This document shows, in pieces, positions 63,005 to 64,000 of a stretch of DNA of 64,000 nt. Numbering within the stretch: the stretch's first letter is position 1; each line of letters opens with the position of its first letter. The notes under the pieces are model-generated. The model saw nothing but the letters and a program-made list of their open reading frames with translations. It was not told the origin of the DNA and did no database searches. The translations under genes were made by a program, and so were the position numbers. Origin of the DNA: Luteimonas sp. MC1750 (GTDB taxonomy: Bacteria; Pseudomonadota; Gammaproteobacteria; Xanthomonadales; Xanthomonadaceae); assembly GCF_016615955.1 (NCBI RefSeq), contig NZ_CP067113.1, positions 496,001 to 560,000 of the forward strand, in the 5' to 3' direction.

Positions 63005-64000
63005 TCAGTACCGGTAGTGCTCCGGCTTGAACGGACCTTCCACCGGCACGCCGATGTAGTCGGCCTGTTCCTTCGTGAGCTTCGTCAGCTTCACGCCGAT
63101 CTTCTCCAGGTGCAGGCGCGCGACTTCCTCGTCGAGCTTCTTCGGCAGGATGTAGACCTTGTTGGCGTACTCGTCCTTCTTCGCCCACAGGTCGATCTGC
63201 GCCAGCGTCTGGTTGGAGAACGAGTTCGACATCACGAAGCTCGGGTGGCCGGTGGCGCAGCCCAGGTTCACCAGGCGGCCTTCGGCCAGCAGGAACATCG
63301 CGTTGCCGTTCGGCAGGATGAACTTGTCCACCTGCGGCTTGATGTTGACGATCTCCACGCCCGCCAGCGCCTTCAGCGCATCGACCTGGATCTCGTTGTC
63401 GAAGTGGCCGATGTTGCAGACGATGGCCTGGTCCTTCATCGCGGTCATGTGCTCGACGCGGATGATGTCCTTGTTGCCGGTGGTGGTGACGTAGATGTCG
63501 GCCTCGCCGAGGCTGTCCTCGACGGTCGAGACCTCGTAGCCCTCCATCGCCGCCTGCAGCGCGCAGATCGGGTCGATCTCGGTGACGATCACGCGCGCAC
63601 CGTAGGCGCGCAGCGACGCCGCGCAGCCCTTGCCGACGTCGCCGTAGCCGCAGACCACCGCCACCTTGCCGGCCAGCATCACGTCGAGCGCGCGCTTCAG
63701 GCCGTCGGCCAGCGACTCGCGGCAGCCGTACAGGTTGTCGAACTTCGACTTGGTGACCGAGTCGTTGACGTTGATCGCGGGCACCAGCAGCTTGCCGTCC
63801 TGGGCCAGCTGGTACAGGCGGTGCACGCCGGTGGTGGTCTCTTCGGACACGCCCTTCCAGTCGGCGACGACCCTGGTCCAGTAGCCCGGGCGCTCCTTGG
63901 CGACGCGCTTGAGCAGGTTCTTGATCACCTGCTCCTCGTGGCTGCCCGCGGGCGCGTCGACCCAGGACGTGTCGCCCTGCTCGAGCTCGTAGCCCTTGTG
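63005..64000 (-). CDS. ahcY: Adenosylhomocysteinase, 5' part outside window
   Basis: Hydrolyses S-adenosylhomocysteine to adenosine and homocysteine, removing the inhibitor of methyltransferases. The C-terminal 331 residues are present; the frame remains open at the window edge. Seen are the active-site [19 protein letters not shown] with its lysine, the NAD site [31 protein letters not shown], and the C-terminal [15 protein letters not shown] ending PEHYRY with the lysine and tyrosine that close over NAD. A terminator-like hairpin follows the stop. Confidence 0.98.
   Translation of the reverse strand, partial: HKGYELEQGDTSWVDAPAGSHEEQVIKNLLKRVAKERPGYWTRVVADWKGVSEETTTGVHRLYQLAQDGKLLVPAINVNDSVTKSKFDNLYGCRESLADGLKRALDVMLAGKVAVVCGYGDVGKGCAASLRAYGARVIVTEIDPICALQAAMEGYEVSTVEDSLGEADIYVTTTGNKDIIRVEHMTAMKDQAIVCNIGHFDNEIQVDALKALAGVEIVNIKPQVDKFILPNGNAMFLLAEGRLVNLGCATGHPSFVMSNSFSNQTLAQIDLWAKKDEYANKVYILPKKLDEEVARLHLEKIGVKLTKLTKEQADYIGVPVEGPFKPEHYRY

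Noticed and set aside
1..64000. Defence, prophage, toxin-antitoxin or secretion-system islands
   Set aside because: All sizeable frames are accounted for by housekeeping, envelope or transport families; no such genes were recognised.

Overview
The window looks like chromosomal DNA from a high-GC gammaproteobacterium of the Lysobacteraceae (Xanthomonadaceae), in the Luteimonas/Lysobacter/Xanthomonas range. The reasons are a uniformly GC-rich coding style, an etfBA locus flanked by LPS-type glycan genes, a WxcM-type fusion enzyme, a short H-NS-like protein of the kind found in xanthomonads, and GTAG-type REP repeats ending in the motif ctgtaggagcggc. Identifications come from reading the translations and from memory of the families. 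No database search was run.

Layout. 1-11.4 kb: a truncated SAM methyltransferase, etfBA, then a surface-glycan block. The block has one tightly overlapping operon on the minus strand (sugar aminotransferase, GtrB-like glycosyltransferase, WxcM acetyltransferase/ketoisomerase fusion, GtrA-like flippase) and three large polytopic membrane proteins. 11.4-18 kb: ETF-ubiquinone oxidoreductase, an MCE lipid-transport operon (STAS-MlaE, MlaF, MlaD, auxiliary lipoprotein) and a ThrE-like exporter. 18-31 kb: H-NS-like protein, proS, two DUF4124 proteins, pssA, a small HolD-like gene, rimI, valS-holC-pepA, lptFG and a BamE-like secreted protein. 31.6-36.5 kb: glycolysis cluster pgk-pyk-fba, then cysK. 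36.7-45 kb: RND efflux pair, sodium:alanine symporter, rlmB and another polytopic membrane protein. 45-52.3 kb: M28 peptidase, mscL, FAH-family hydrolase, small membrane protein, Rieske protein, SLC13 permease, trmB, thiG, thiS. 52.4-58.7 kb: autotransporter esterase, tRNA-Gly(CCC), DUF6746 protein, rimK, a secreted protein next to a two-component system. 58.7-64 kb: ilvE, a DUF4124 protein, metF, an alcohol dehydrogenase with a small partner, and the 3' part of ahcY.

How the genes work together. EtfAB and ETF-QO form one electron route to ubiquinone although they lie about 9 kb apart. The glycan operon carries enzymes expected to make a TDP-3-acetamido-3,6-dideoxyhexose from TDP-4-keto-6-deoxyglucose, plus a GtrA/GtrB pair that could deliver such a sugar on undecaprenyl phosphate. 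The Mla-like operon and LptFG serve the outer membrane. HolC (chi) and a candidate HolD (psi) would form the clamp-loader accessory pair. MetF and AhcY belong to the methyl cycle.

Accessory structure is mostly in the intergenic DNA: three kinds of long inverted repeats, two GTAG-REP clusters (one with a 33-bp tandem array) and one REP that supplies a stop codon. No insertion sequence, transposase, prophage, CRISPR array, rRNA operon or obvious defence system was seen. I found no clearly new system. The best candidates for a second look are the aminosugar-Gtr block around etfBA, the short HolD-like protein, the secreted protein ahead of the two-component system, and the repeat families.
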